A DNA stretch of 5,942 nucleotides from Endomicrobium sp. (GTDB lineage Bacteria > Elusimicrobiota > Endomicrobiia > Endomicrobiales > Endomicrobiaceae): contig JAISDI010000224.1 in the NCBI GenBank assembly GCA_031264895.1, forward strand, positions 1 to 5,942. Reading direction: 5' to 3'. Below are positions 1 through 5,942 of this stretch, piece by piece. Position 1 is the stretch's first letter. Each line of letters begins with the position of its first letter. The notes beneath the pieces are model-generated. The model was given only the letters and a program-made list of their open reading frames with translations. It was not told the DNA's origin and ran no database searches. A program made the position numbers and the translations under genes.

Positions 1-41
1 AACATGAAATTTAGAACCGCGCATACGGCAAATCCCCCGTC

Positions 42-58
42 CGGAGACATTGTCTCCG
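42..58. repeat. Short inverted repeat in a repeat-like intergenic stretch
   Basis: CGGAGAC (42-48) and GTCTCCG (52-58) form a 7-bp stem with a 3-nt loop. It is flanked by C-rich blocks (ATCCCCCGTC before, CCACCCCC after) and by a repeated ACGGCAAA (25-32 and 100-107). This looks like part of a dispersed non-coding repeat rather than a gene. Confidence 0.45.
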
Positions 59-111
59 TCCACCCCCTTTAAAAAGTGGGAATTACGGCGAACAGCGAAA
101 CGGCAAAATGG

Positions 112-136
112 ATCCCCGACAAAAACACTCGGGGAT
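112..136. repeat. Short GC-rich palindrome resembling dispersed intergenic repeats
   Basis: ATCCCCGA (112-119) and TCGGGGAT (129-136) form an 8-bp perfect stem with a 9-nt A-rich loop. The GTCATCCCCGAG-type sequence on the minus strand resembles palindromic repeats that recur in intergenic DNA of many bacteria; that resemblance is from memory. It has no downstream T-tract, so it is a poor terminator. Only one clear copy is visible in the window. Confidence 0.55.
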
Positions 137-202
137 GACGACAAAGAAAAAAATGGTTTTTAGAAATCTCTAATGGAATATTTGGGATAAACCCTAAAAA
201 TT

Positions 203-239
203 GATGTGTATGATAGAGCATACATTAAAAAAACACATC
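203..239. repeat. Nested inverted repeats downstream of tadC
   Basis: GATGTGT (203-209) pairs with ACACATC (233-239), and inside it TGTATG (207-212) pairs with CATACA (219-224) around a 6-nt loop. The two pairings share bases 207-209 and so are alternatives. In the minus direction the inner hairpin is followed after several bases by ATTTTTAG, so it may be a weak terminator for the Tad operon about 90 nt after the tadC stop. Evidence is limited to base pairing. Confidence 0.35.
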
Positions 240-312
240 TCATAATGCTGCATCATTAGCAAAGCGACATCATGCGCAACACGCATATCATGCCGTTGTC
301 TTTCTAAGTACC

Positions 313-1197
313 CTAAAAGCCGCCGGTTTGTACGAAATTTATTACTATCGGGCCGAAGATAACTATGAAGATTGTCGGGAATATGAAAAGTACTAAGGGG
401 ATAAGCATTTTTATCGGGGCTTCCTGCGCTTTTTTTTCAGCGGCGGAGGCTCTTTCCATTCTCATTTGTTCGGCAAGCCTTTTTAGAGTGTCGGACATGC
501 CGACGCCCGCGTCTAAAGCCATAATGATCGTTCTGATAAAAAACCCCAGCTGCTCGACGCCGCTTTTTTGGATCATTTCGTTTAATGCGGCTTTTTTATC
601 GTACCCGAGAGAAATTTTTGCCAGAGCGTCTTTAAAATCGTCGGACAGCGGGCCTTTTAAAATTGCCGTAACTTTATCTGCCGCGCTGAAAAAATCTGAG
701 CCGGCTTCCATCATGACAGACAACAAATCCGCAGTGTCGGGAAGCTGTCTGAAGACGTTTTCTTTTCTTTTTTTTACCGCTTCTTTCACTTTTATTATCG
801 GCAGTAAAAAAAATAAAGCCGCTGCAAAAATAAGAACCATAATATCCAAACTTACAAAACATGCGCAAAACAGCGCACCGCCGGACATCGAAAATAAACA
901 TAATGAAAAATACTGGTATGAATTGAACTTTCCATAATCGCCGCCAAGCGACGTTAGATCTGATTGGAGTTTTGACATATAATTTTGAAATTTTTTATAT
1001 TTGATTTTTGAAAATAAAAAGCCTGTTGCGTCAGCCCAGCGCAAAATTACGGGCATTATAAAACTTTTGCTTTTTTTCTTCTCGACGGCATTATGAACTT
1101 TCCCCTCAGTCTCCATAGCGCTTACGCCCGAAAGAAAAGCGTTGGAGGCAAAAAATACGGCGATCAGCAGTGAAATGCAAAACAATAATAAAAACAT
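313..1197 (-). CDS. tadC: TadC-like Tad pilus inner-membrane platform protein
   Basis: This 294-residue protein is the second of the two integral-membrane platform subunits on which the Tad pilus is assembled; it pairs with TadB and is driven by the CpaF ATPase. Hydrophobic segments lie at about residues 2-25, 95-115, 118-136 and 262-288. A type II secretion F (GspF/T2SSF) domain spans about 150-285, starting at the QLPDTADLL stretch (151-159). The C-terminal signature, with KKAQEAPIKML (255-265) followed by the hydrophobic LVLFIFPTIFIVIFGP, is very typical of TadC. Length is normal for the family. The ATG start overlaps the tadB stop by one base (TGATG); a GGAG lies at 1212-1209, 11 nt upstream, so coupled translation is likely. 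It is the last gene of the operon and ends in TAG. The family call is secure. Confidence 0.95.
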   Translation of the reverse strand: MFLLLFCISLLIAVFFASNAFLSGVSAMETEGKVHNAVEKKKSKSFIMPVILRWADATGFLFSKIKYKKFQNYMSKLQSDLTSLGGDYGKFNSYQYFSLCLFSMSGGALFCACFVSLDIMVLIFAAALFFLLPIIKVKEAVKKRKENVFRQLPDTADLLSVMMEAGSDFFSAADKVTAILKGPLSDDFKDALAKISLGYDKKAALNEMIQKSGVEQLGFFIRTIIMALDAGVGMSDTLKRLAEQMRMERASAAEKKAQEAPIKMLIPLVLFIFPTIFIVIFGPIVINFVQTGGF

Positions 1198-2012
1198 CAG
1201 AATTCTATCTCCGTTAATTTTCTTATCACAAAAGAGCCTATTAAAATCATTATCACCACTATTAGCAAAAGCATATTTCCAGCAAGAGTGGTAAACAGCG
1301 ATCTCATCATGTCCGGTTCTATAACGTACATCATTAAAATGACGACAAAAGGTATTACGCTTACCACATTTCCGGACATTCTGCCCTGCGCTGTTAAAGC
1401 TTCGACTTTTGACTGAATTGCAATTCTTTGAGAAGTCGCAGAAATTATTCTGTCAAAAATGCCGGCAAGACTTGCGCCGGAATCTTTTGATATGCGTATG
1501 GTATCTATCATAAGTTTGAACTCTTTGCTTGGAGCATTTTCCGATTCGTCAGTCAGCGTTTTATCAAAGCTTACTCCCAAAGAAAGGTTTTCGGACATTT
1601 TAATAAATTCGATCTTAATAGGTTCTTTCAGCTCTTGCGCGGCTGTACTTACGGATTGGGTCAAAGATTGTCCGGACTGAACGGCGTTTTTAATAATAGT
1701 GAGCGCCTCTATAACTTGTTTATCTATAAGAGCGGCTTTTTCTTTGGCTTTTTTGTTTTGGACATACCAGTCAAAATACACATATAACACACAGGCAATT
1801 AATGCAAAAACGATATTTTGTAAAACTATCGCCGTTATAAGAAAAATGACCACAGCGATAAAAATTCTTTTTTTGAAAGCCGTCATTTCTTTAAATTTCA
1901 AATTAAAATTTTTCTTTTTCTTTTTTTTGCCGTTTTTGATCTCCGATATAATTAAAAATAATATCGAAAACACCGCGATAAATATTGTAATTAAGGATAA
2001 TATTTTGATCAT
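1197..2012 (-). CDS. tadB: TadB-like Tad pilus inner-membrane platform protein
   Basis: This 271-residue protein is the first platform subunit of the Tad pilus and partner of TadC. It has an N-terminal membrane helix (about residues 4-22), a very basic cytoplasmic patch with six consecutive lysines (about 29-34), and two close hydrophobic segments (about 49-80). A T2SSF domain follows (about 98-230), including the helix with IIKNAVQSGQSL (106-117), and two C-terminal membrane segments lie at 214-231 and 246-264. The segment ALTAQGRMSG (205-214) before the third hydrophobic block is typical of TadB. The ATG overlaps the preceding fusion gene's TGA as ATGA, so translation is probably coupled; the ribosome site itself is weak (GGGA about 9 nt upstream). 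The lysine run is encoded by A-rich DNA including an A8 tract (1921-1928). Call based on domain layout and position before tadC. Confidence 0.94.
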   Translation of the reverse strand: MIKILSLITIFIAVFSILFLIISEIKNGKKKKKKNFNLKFKEMTAFKKRIFIAVVIFLITAIVLQNIVFALIACVLYVYFDWYVQNKKAKEKAALIDKQVIEALTIIKNAVQSGQSLTQSVSTAAQELKEPIKIEFIKMSENLSLGVSFDKTLTDESENAPSKEFKLMIDTIRISKDSGASLAGIFDRIISATSQRIAIQSKVEALTAQGRMSGNVVSVIPFVVILMMYVIEPDMMRSLFTTLAGNMLLLIVVIMILIGSFVIRKLTEIEF

Positions 2013-4003
2013 TTGAAAATTCCCATATCGATATTTATTCCGCTTTTCGAAGCGTTTATTATAAAATCCGGAATACAGCCGGAAGGTTTAAACTCTCCCT
2101 GCTGTTTTCCCTCAGAAATACCTTTTAGTTCGAACTGAAATACGTTTTTTATCTCGAAAATTCTTGTATCGTCGGTTTTATTTATGACGGATATTGAAGA
2201 TATTTTTCTCGAACCGTCAAAATAGCGCGTAAGCTGGACTATGACGTTAACTGCGGAAGCTATCTGGGAAACTATAGAACGTTCCGGCAGATCAGCGCCG
2301 GACATCAACACCATTGTAACAAGCCTTGAAACCGCGTCCTGCGCAGAATTTGCGTGAACTGTCGACATGCTCCCCTCGTGTCCGGTGTTCATCGCCTGAA
2401 GCATGTCAAGCGACTCTCCGGCGCGGCATTCGCCTACTATAATTCTGTCCGGACGCATTCTTAAAGCGTTGACCACAAGCCTTCTTATGCTCACTTCGCC
2501 GGAACCTTCAGTTGATTTTGGACGGCTTTCAAGCCTTACCACATGTTTTTGCTGAAGCTGTAATTCTGCCGAATCTTCTATTGTTACAAGCCTTTCTTTT
2601 GACGGAATAAAAGATGACACGGCATTTAAAAGCGTCGTTTTACCGGTACCGGTTCCGCCGGATATGATTATATTTTTTTTGAGTAAAACCGCCGTTTTTA
2701 AAAACTCTGTCATCTCTTTGCTTATACTGCCGGATTCTACTAAAGCGTCGGTCGAAAGTTTATTTTTCAAAAATTTTCTTATAGTAAGAGCCGGGCCGTT
2801 TAAAGAAACCGGACGGATAACGGCGTTTACGCGCGAACCGTCTTTAAGCCTTGCGTCGACGATCGGGGAAGCTTCGTCAATGTGTCTTCCTATCTGCGAA
2901 ACTATTCTATCTATGACGGTTCTAAGTCTTTTTTCGTCGGGGAAAGCAATTCCTGTTTCCGTAAGTTTTCCGGCTTTTTCTATATAAATACTGTCCGGGC
3001 CGTTGACCATAATTTCCGTGATCGCCGGATCTTTTAAAAAATCTTCCAAAACTCCAAGCCCCGCAACGTCGTCGCAAAGTTCTTTAAAAATCCTTTGGGA
3101 AACGCTGTCCGGAAGTTTCAGGTCAAGCTTTTTTAATATTGCGTCTATTTTATTTCTTGCGGTTTTTTTGAGCTGCTCGGTATCCGTTTCGTCGGCATAT
3201 TCTTTCATCTGCTCCACAAGCTCGCCGTGGATTTTATTTCTCAGTTCCTTATAAACTTCTTCATTGCAAAAATAATTTTTACCGCTGTCTTCCATACCGG
3301 TATTATCGTTTGAACCGTTTCTCTTTATAATCTCGTTCAGAGCCAAAACAAAACCGTCGGAAGCGTCTCTATAAGAATATTTCGGAGAAAGCATTCTGTT
3401 TTGAGTTTCAAAACTGAAATCCGCACAAAGACAGTTTTTAAACATTTGCGACGAATTAAGTATTTTTTCACTGTGAAATTCGTACCCTATATCAAGTTTG
3501 AGAGGAAATATTTTAGACGACGCGCCGCATTTTTCAGATAAAAATTCTGCATACAGCATCACACTTTTGGCCGATACGGGATCCGAAGTAAAAGGCAGCA
3601 GTATTGTCTGAGATTTTTTTATGATTTCCGCGACAATGCCGTTAAAATCTTCCGGAAGAATCAAAAAAACGTATTTATAACAATTTTCAACGGCGTCAAT
3701 CAAATATAAAATACTTTCAAGATTAATATCGCCGATTCTTTTGCTTTTAAGCCCCAGAACTAAATTCATATTATTGGGCGATAAAAGTCCTTTTATCATC
3801 TTGGGATTTATGCCGGCCAAAACGGAAAGAATATCTTCGACATATTTCATACCGTTTTTGTAGACAGACCAAAAAGCTTCGGTGCCGGGAACGGAAAAAT
3901 CCAAAACGATATTTTCGTCCCCGTTATTTTTGCATACCGAAGACAATCCGTTTGCTATCAATGCTCTGTGAAGAGAACTGCACGTGGGTGAAATTAAAAA
4001 CAT
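2009..4003 (-). CDS. cpaF: Fusion of degenerate TadZ/CpaE-like domain with CpaF/TadA secretion ATPase
   Basis: This 664-residue protein has two modules. Residues about 248-664 form a full-length CpaF/TadA ATPase, the hexameric motor that powers pilin polymerisation at the cytoplasmic face. It shows the N-terminal helical region (YKELRNKIHGELVEQM, 251-266), AITEIMVNG (327-335), Walker A GGTGTGKTT with K455, Asp box TIEDSAEL (474-481), Walker B IIVGECR with E525, and His box GHEGSMSTVHANS (541-553). All catalytic motifs look intact. Residues 1 to about 200 resemble a MinD/ParA-type TadZ/CpaE fold: a first strand at FLISP, a second strand ending NIVLDFSVPG (31-40), YKYVFLILPEDF (109-120) where YDYVIIDTPP is usual, and a LPFTSDPVSAKS helix (136-147). 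The P-loop lysine and the Walker B aspartate are absent, and there is no N-terminal receiver domain. Typical CpaF proteins are roughly 420-500 residues, so the extension is real excess length. The ATG has AGGT about 5 nt upstream and follows the cpaB stop by 6 nt. The motor identity is near certain; the N-domain assignment rests on pattern alignment by eye. Confidence 0.93.
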   Translation of the reverse strand: MFLISPTCSSLHRALIANGLSSVCKNNGDENIVLDFSVPGTEAFWSVYKNGMKYVEDILSVLAGINPKMIKGLLSPNNMNLVLGLKSKRIGDINLESILYLIDAVENCYKYVFLILPEDFNGIVAEIIKKSQTILLPFTSDPVSAKSVMLYAEFLSEKCGASSKIFPLKLDIGYEFHSEKILNSSQMFKNCLCADFSFETQNRMLSPKYSYRDASDGFVLALNEIIKRNGSNDNTGMEDSGKNYFCNEEVYKELRNKIHGELVEQMKEYADETDTEQLKKTARNKIDAILKKLDLKLPDSVSQRIFKELCDDVAGLGVLEDFLKDPAITEIMVNGPDSIYIEKAGKLTETGIAFPDEKRLRTVIDRIVSQIGRHIDEASPIVDARLKDGSRVNAVIRPVSLNGPALTIRKFLKNKLSTDALVESGSISKEMTEFLKTAVLLKKNIIISGGTGTGKTTLLNAVSSFIPSKERLVTIEDSAELQLQQKHVVRLESRPKSTEGSGEVSIRRLVVNALRMRPDRIIVGECRAGESLDMLQAMNTGHEGSMSTVHANSAQDAVSRLVTMVLMSGADLPERSIVSQIASAVNVIVQLTRYFDGSRKISSISVINKTDDTRIFEIKNVFQFELKGISEGKQQGEFKPSGCIPDFIINASKSGINIDMGIFK

Positions 4004-4009
4004 TTTTAC

Positions 4010-4858
4010 CTATTTTTGCGAGTTTGCGTACCTGTTTATTATTTCTAACGCTTCTTTTTGGCTTTGGTTGACGGCTTTCATTATTTCTTTATCGTTTCCG
4101 AAAGCTGACTTTTGCTGCGGAACGGTTCTTGAAATGTCTTTTATGACGTCGGAAATTTTCAGAGGTTTAATATTGTAAATCTCGTTGTCTCCTTCGGGAC
4201 GTATGATATATTTTAGGCTTCCGTTATCGGCGGCAAGCATTATTGTCTGCGCTTCTTCGACAGTTACGGCAAGAGTAATGACAGAACCGCGCCTGCCGTT
4301 ATCGTCATTTTTATTGACCGAACCGATATAATTGTTTCCGACTGCTAAAACCAAAATATTCTGGGCTATCATAAATATGGATTCCTGCATTTTATTGTTC
4401 GTATCGGCATATTCAATGATACTCAAAATATCTATTCTGCTTCCCGGAGTTATAACATTTGAACTGTCAGCGTCAAAATTGACCGCCAAAGCTTTATACC
4501 CTTCGGGAATAATATTGACTATCCCCGTCTCAGCATTAGTTTTTGAAACTTTAGTGGACATTATCTGCTCGCCGGCTTCAACGGCGTTTAAAGAAATATA
4601 GACGGCAGTTCCTTCTTTTGTAAATAAATTATTTATTGCGGCAAATGCTTTAGGCTGAACATATTCTTTCGGAACTTTCTTTTCAGCCAGCATTTCTTTT
4701 GTAATGACAGCACCTTGCGTTATCCTCCGGTTTGCGACAACAACAGACACGGGTTCCGCCATAGTTCTATACGTGCTTTCAAGGTTAGAAAAATACGTAT
4801 AAGCAAAGAAAACTGCCAGAATAGAAAAGATAATTGCAATCAGCGCTGTTTTTTTCAT
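4010..4858 (-). CDS. cpaB: CpaB/RcpC-like Tad pilus assembly protein (SAF domain)
   Basis: This 282-residue protein has one N-terminal membrane anchor or uncleaved signal (KKTALIAIIFSILAVFFAYTYF, roughly residues 2-23) and an extracytoplasmic remainder. A SAF domain covers about 36-100: PVSVVVANRRITQGAVI, then a LAEKKVP motif and NAVEAGEQI (91-99). The RcpC/CpaB domain follows, with IIPEGYKALAV (116-126), ITPGSRIDIL (136-145), the ILVLAVG strand (168-174) and TLAVTVEEAQTIMLA (195-209). This is the usual domain order and length. In characterised Tad systems CpaB/RcpC associates with the outer-membrane secretin and envelope, but no secretin gene lies in this window. An AGGA at 4871-4868 sits 9 nt before the ATG. 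The gene starts 21 nt after flp ends and is followed after 6 nt by the CpaF fusion, so it is co-transcribed with them. Confidence 0.94.
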   Translation of the reverse strand: MKKTALIAIIFSILAVFFAYTYFSNLESTYRTMAEPVSVVVANRRITQGAVITKEMLAEKKVPKEYVQPKAFAAINNLFTKEGTAVYISLNAVEAGEQIMSTKVSKTNAETGIVNIIPEGYKALAVNFDADSSNVITPGSRIDILSIIEYADTNNKMQESIFMIAQNILVLAVGNNYIGSVNKNDDNGRRGSVITLAVTVEEAQTIMLAADNGSLKYIIRPEGDNEIYNIKPLKISDVIKDISRTVPQQKSAFGNDKEIMKAVNQSQKEALEIINRYANSQK

Positions 4859-4879
4859 GATTAAATGTCCTATTATTTA

Positions 4880-5053
4880 TCAATTCGTCTCGACATCAGC
4901 ATTTACTATTTCAGTTGTAGCTTTTACAAATTGGTCTTTTACTTTACCACCCATAGTTTTATAAACGCCAAAAATAATCCCTACAACTACTGCAATTATA
5001 AGTATGTACTCAACCATCCCCTGCCCTCTTCTGTTTCTGAGAAATCTGAACAT
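4880..5053 (-). CDS. flp: Flp-type major pilin prepilin
   Basis: This small gene encodes 57 residues and is easily missed by length cut-offs. It has a short basic leader, MFRFLRNRRG, followed directly by QGMVEYILIIAVVVG. This matches the class IVb/Flp prepilin processing motif: cleavage after Gly10, glutamate at mature +5 (E15) and tyrosine at +6 (Y16). A hydrophobic helix (about 17-30) and a short hydrophilic tail (VKDQFVKATTEIVNADVETN) follow. After cleavage the pilin would be 47 residues, normal for Flp. The start is well supported by the best ribosome site of the operon, AGGAGG at 5064-5059, 5 nt before the ATG. It lies between tadE and cpaB, the usual neighbourhood for flp. It is the probable filament subunit; no prepilin peptidase is encoded here to process it. 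Confidence 0.93.
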   Translation of the reverse strand: MFRFLRNRRGQGMVEYILIIAVVVGIIFGVYKTMGGKVKDQFVKATTEIVNADVETN

Positions 5054-5058
5054 TTCAA

Positions 5059-5064
5059 CCTCCT
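5059..5064 (-). promoter_or_regulatory. Strong ribosome binding site of flp
   Basis: AGGAGG on the minus strand lies 5 nt before the flp ATG. It is the only near-perfect Shine-Dalgarno sequence in this operon. It fixes the start of the short pilin gene and fits a need for far more pilin than assembly proteins. Confidence 0.8.
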
Positions 5065-5075
5065 ATTTAAATTGT

Positions 5076-5090
5076 CTTGCATTATGCAAG
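5076..5090 (-). promoter_or_regulatory. Small hairpin in the tadE-flp gap
   Basis: In the 41-nt gap between the tadE stop and the flp start, CTTGCA and TGCAAG form a 6-bp stem with a 3-nt loop, about 11 nt upstream of the flp AGGAGG. On the minus strand no T-tract follows, so it is not a terminator in the operon's direction. A role in mRNA processing, or in stabilising the pilin message relative to tadE, is possible but inferred. On the plus strand it is followed by T6 and could terminate antisense transcripts. Confidence 0.4.
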
Positions 5091-5094
5091 TTTT

Positions 5095-5628
5095 TTATGT
5101 CCTTCTCCTGTTTCTTCCAACGCTTCCCGAGTCTGACAGAACTTCAAGCCGCGTTTTGATATATATTTCTTCCCTGTAAAATTTCAAAATCGGCGGCACT
5201 TTATATTTATATTTTATTTCAACATAAGACATAGTAGGCTCTATCGGGTTTGAATTTTTAATCATATCGTAAATGTTTGCCGGATTAAATGCGCCTATAT
5301 TGTCAAGGGACAGCGAAAAATCAATCGGCCTGTTCAAATCGTTTATCTCAACCTTTACGTCTAAATGATCTCTGGATAAAATTCTTCCTATATTATTTCC
5401 ATGACAAAGATAATTGACTATATCTCTTTTGATTTCTTCTTTACTGTAAGGCGTATATGCAATTAAATCCGTACCATATCTTGCCGCGCTGACGATCTGC
5501 TGCCAAGTAAGCATTATCCGCCCAAACCAAATAATCGTAAAAAGAAAAAAAATTATCAGCGGAGCCGTTAAAGCGGCTTCAACTAAAGCCTGTCCTCTAT
5601 TTCTTTTACAAAAATCAAAATCAAACAT
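5095..5628 (-). CDS. tadE: TadE-like pseudopilin
   Basis: This 177-residue protein has a short basic leader and the TadE signature RGQALVEAALTAPLIIFFLF (11-30). Gly12 is the predicted prepilin-peptidase cleavage point, with Glu17 at mature +5, and one membrane helix (about 17-38) follows. The rest is a predicted extracytoplasmic domain with alternating beta-like stretches (VEIKYKYKVPP, 136-146; EEIYIKTRLEVLS, 153-165). TadE-family proteins are minor pseudopilins needed for Tad filament assembly. TadF and the TadE_like domain of TadG share this N-terminus, so TadF is an alternative; the short length argues against TadG. The ATG is chosen because it leaves a correct-length leader. Its ribosome site is weak (GGAA at 5643-5640, 11 nt upstream), unlike that of flp. 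It is the first gene after the promoter at 5691-5663. Confidence 0.88.
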   Translation of the reverse strand: MFDFDFCKRNRGQALVEAALTAPLIIFFLFTIIWFGRIMLTWQQIVSAARYGTDLIAYTPYSKEEIKRDIVNYLCHGNNIGRILSRDHLDVKVEINDLNRPIDFSLSLDNIGAFNPANIYDMIKNSNPIEPTMSYVEIKYKYKVPPILKFYREEIYIKTRLEVLSDSGSVGRNRRRT

Positions 5629-5662
5629 TTTATATACGATTCCAAAACGGTTAGTTTACAGG

Positions 5663-5691
5663 ATTTTACATTATTTTTTTATTATATTCAA
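5663..5691 (-). promoter_or_regulatory. Predicted sigma-70-type promoter of the Tad operon
   Basis: On the minus strand a -35 box TTGAAT (5691-5686) is separated by exactly 17 nt from a -10 box TAAAAT (5668-5663), matching the consensus in 4 of 6 and 5 of 6 positions. The site is just downstream of the terminator and gives a leader of roughly 28 nt before the tadE ATG. A second TATAAT hexamer lies within the spacer (about 5685-5680) but has only a poor -35. The DNA is AT-rich, so chance matches are possible. No operator was recognised. Confidence 0.6.
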
Positions 5692-5745
5692 ATCAGGAAA
5701 GAAAAACTTATTGAAATGTTGACGGTAAAAAGCGAAGCAGTATTG

Positions 5746-5790
5746 AAAAAGGATTCCCCCGCGTTATGAGCTTGCGGGGGAATCCTTTTT
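5746..5790 (-). terminator. Rho-independent terminator, probably bidirectional
   Basis: A perfect 17-bp stem is formed by 5746-5762 and 5774-5790 around an 11-nt loop. The core is the GC-rich GGATTCCCCCGC paired with GCGGGGGAATCC, flanked by A5 and T7 tracts. Read on the minus strand, the hairpin follows the upstream gene's stop (5838) by 47 nt and ends in TTTTT, so it should terminate that gene before the Tad promoter. On the plus strand it ends in seven T residues and would also work, which could block antisense transcription, although no plus-strand gene is visible. Confidence 0.88.
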
Positions 5791-5837
5791 TTGTCTGTTT
5801 GTTTGTTTTTTGTCAATTTTTTATATATGCGCTTTAA

Positions 5838-5942
5838 TTATGCCAAGCCTTTGTTTTTCAACTTTTCTTCGCTGTAATCTATCATTCTGTTTCTTGGTCT
5901 GTTGAAAAGTTTTCTCAAAAAGCGTCTGAACATGTCCATATA
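5838..5942 (-). CDS. C-terminal end of an unrecognised upstream gene (partial)
   Basis: A reading frame enters from the right edge of the window and ends at a TAA (5840-5838). The visible 34 residues are very basic at first (MDMFRRFLRKLFNRPRN) and end MIDYSEEKLKNKGLA. Two methionines lie in the first four residues, so a tiny 31-33-residue ORF cannot be excluded, but the frame is open to the window edge and the 5' part is probably outside. A strong terminator begins 47 nt downstream, supporting a genuine gene end here. I recognise no family. The terminator and the separate promoter beyond it suggest this gene is transcribed independently of the Tad operon. Confidence 0.5.
   Translation of the reverse strand, partial: YMDMFRRFLRKLFNRPRNRMIDYSEEKLKNKGLA

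Larger units (their letters stand above)
1..312. other. Non-coding region downstream of tadC
   Basis: This 312-nt stretch beyond the tadC stop has no reading frame with a credible start, ribosome site or recognisable product on either strand. Its first 140 nt are unusually GC-rich for the window and contain the two palindromes at 42-58 and 112-136. The rest is AT-rich with alternative hairpins at 203-239 and a small 5-bp hairpin at 272-286. No canonical strong terminator for the operon was seen. Confidence 0.6.

Noticed and set aside
1..140. CRISPR array suggested by repeated short palindromes
   Set aside because: The repeats are not identical or regularly spaced, no spacer-repeat periodicity exists, and no cas genes are present.
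272..286. ATGCG/CGCAT hairpin shortly after the tadC stop as an operon terminator
   Set aside because: The stem is only 5 bp and no T-tract follows on the minus strand.
674..901. A 75-codon minus-strand frame inside tadC
   Set aside because: It lies wholly within tadC in another frame, and its product is basic and low-complexity with no family features.
365..937. A 190-codon open frame on the plus strand opposite tadC
   Set aside because: It is antisense to a well-conserved TadC reading frame, has no credible ribosome site and gives no recognisable protein. The other plus-strand frames opposite tadB, the CpaF fusion, cpaB and tadE were rejected for the same reasons.
1907..1930. A-rich lysine run in tadB with an in-phase A AAA AAG heptamer, a possible -1 frameshift or phase-variation site
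   Set aside because: A -1 shift meets a stop within about six codons and would give only a membrane-anchor fragment. The A8 tract is short and basic runs after the first TadB helix are common. No supporting stem-loop was identified.

Overview
The window holds one compact minus-strand operon for a Tad (tight adherence / Flp) pilus, a branch of the type IV filament family. Base composition looks AT-rich (estimated by eye), with long lysine runs and short gene spacings. The intergenic DNA carries GC-rich palindromes. Together these suggest a low-GC bacterial genome with dispersed palindromic repeats. An Elusimicrobiota/Endomicrobium-like host would fit, but that is a weak stylistic guess; nothing here identifies the taxon.

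Layout, read in the direction of transcription (high to low coordinates). 5942-5838 is the C-terminal end of an unrecognised upstream gene. 5790-5746 is a strong, probably bidirectional intrinsic terminator. 5691-5663 is a good sigma-70-type promoter. Six genes follow: tadE-like pseudopilin (5628-5095), flp major pilin (5053-4880, only 57 codons), cpaB/rcpC (4858-4010), a fused cpaE/tadZ-cpaF/tadA gene (4003-2009), tadB (2012-1197) and tadC (1197-313). The last three genes are separated by 6 nt or overlap, so translational coupling is likely. Positions 312-1 hold no gene I can support, only inverted repeats.

How the genes work together (family knowledge): the CpaF ATPase drives the TadB/TadC inner-membrane platform to assemble Flp pilin after a prepilin peptidase cleaves its leader. 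TadE is a pseudopilin processed in the same way. CpaB is a periplasmic/envelope SAF-domain protein associated with the secretin. CpaE/TadZ localises the machine.

The most unusual points are two. The CpaE/TadZ-like domain is fused in frame to the N-terminus of CpaF and has lost its P-loop. The operon also has no secretin, CpaD, prepilin peptidase, TadD or TadG gene, although its 5' boundary appears complete.
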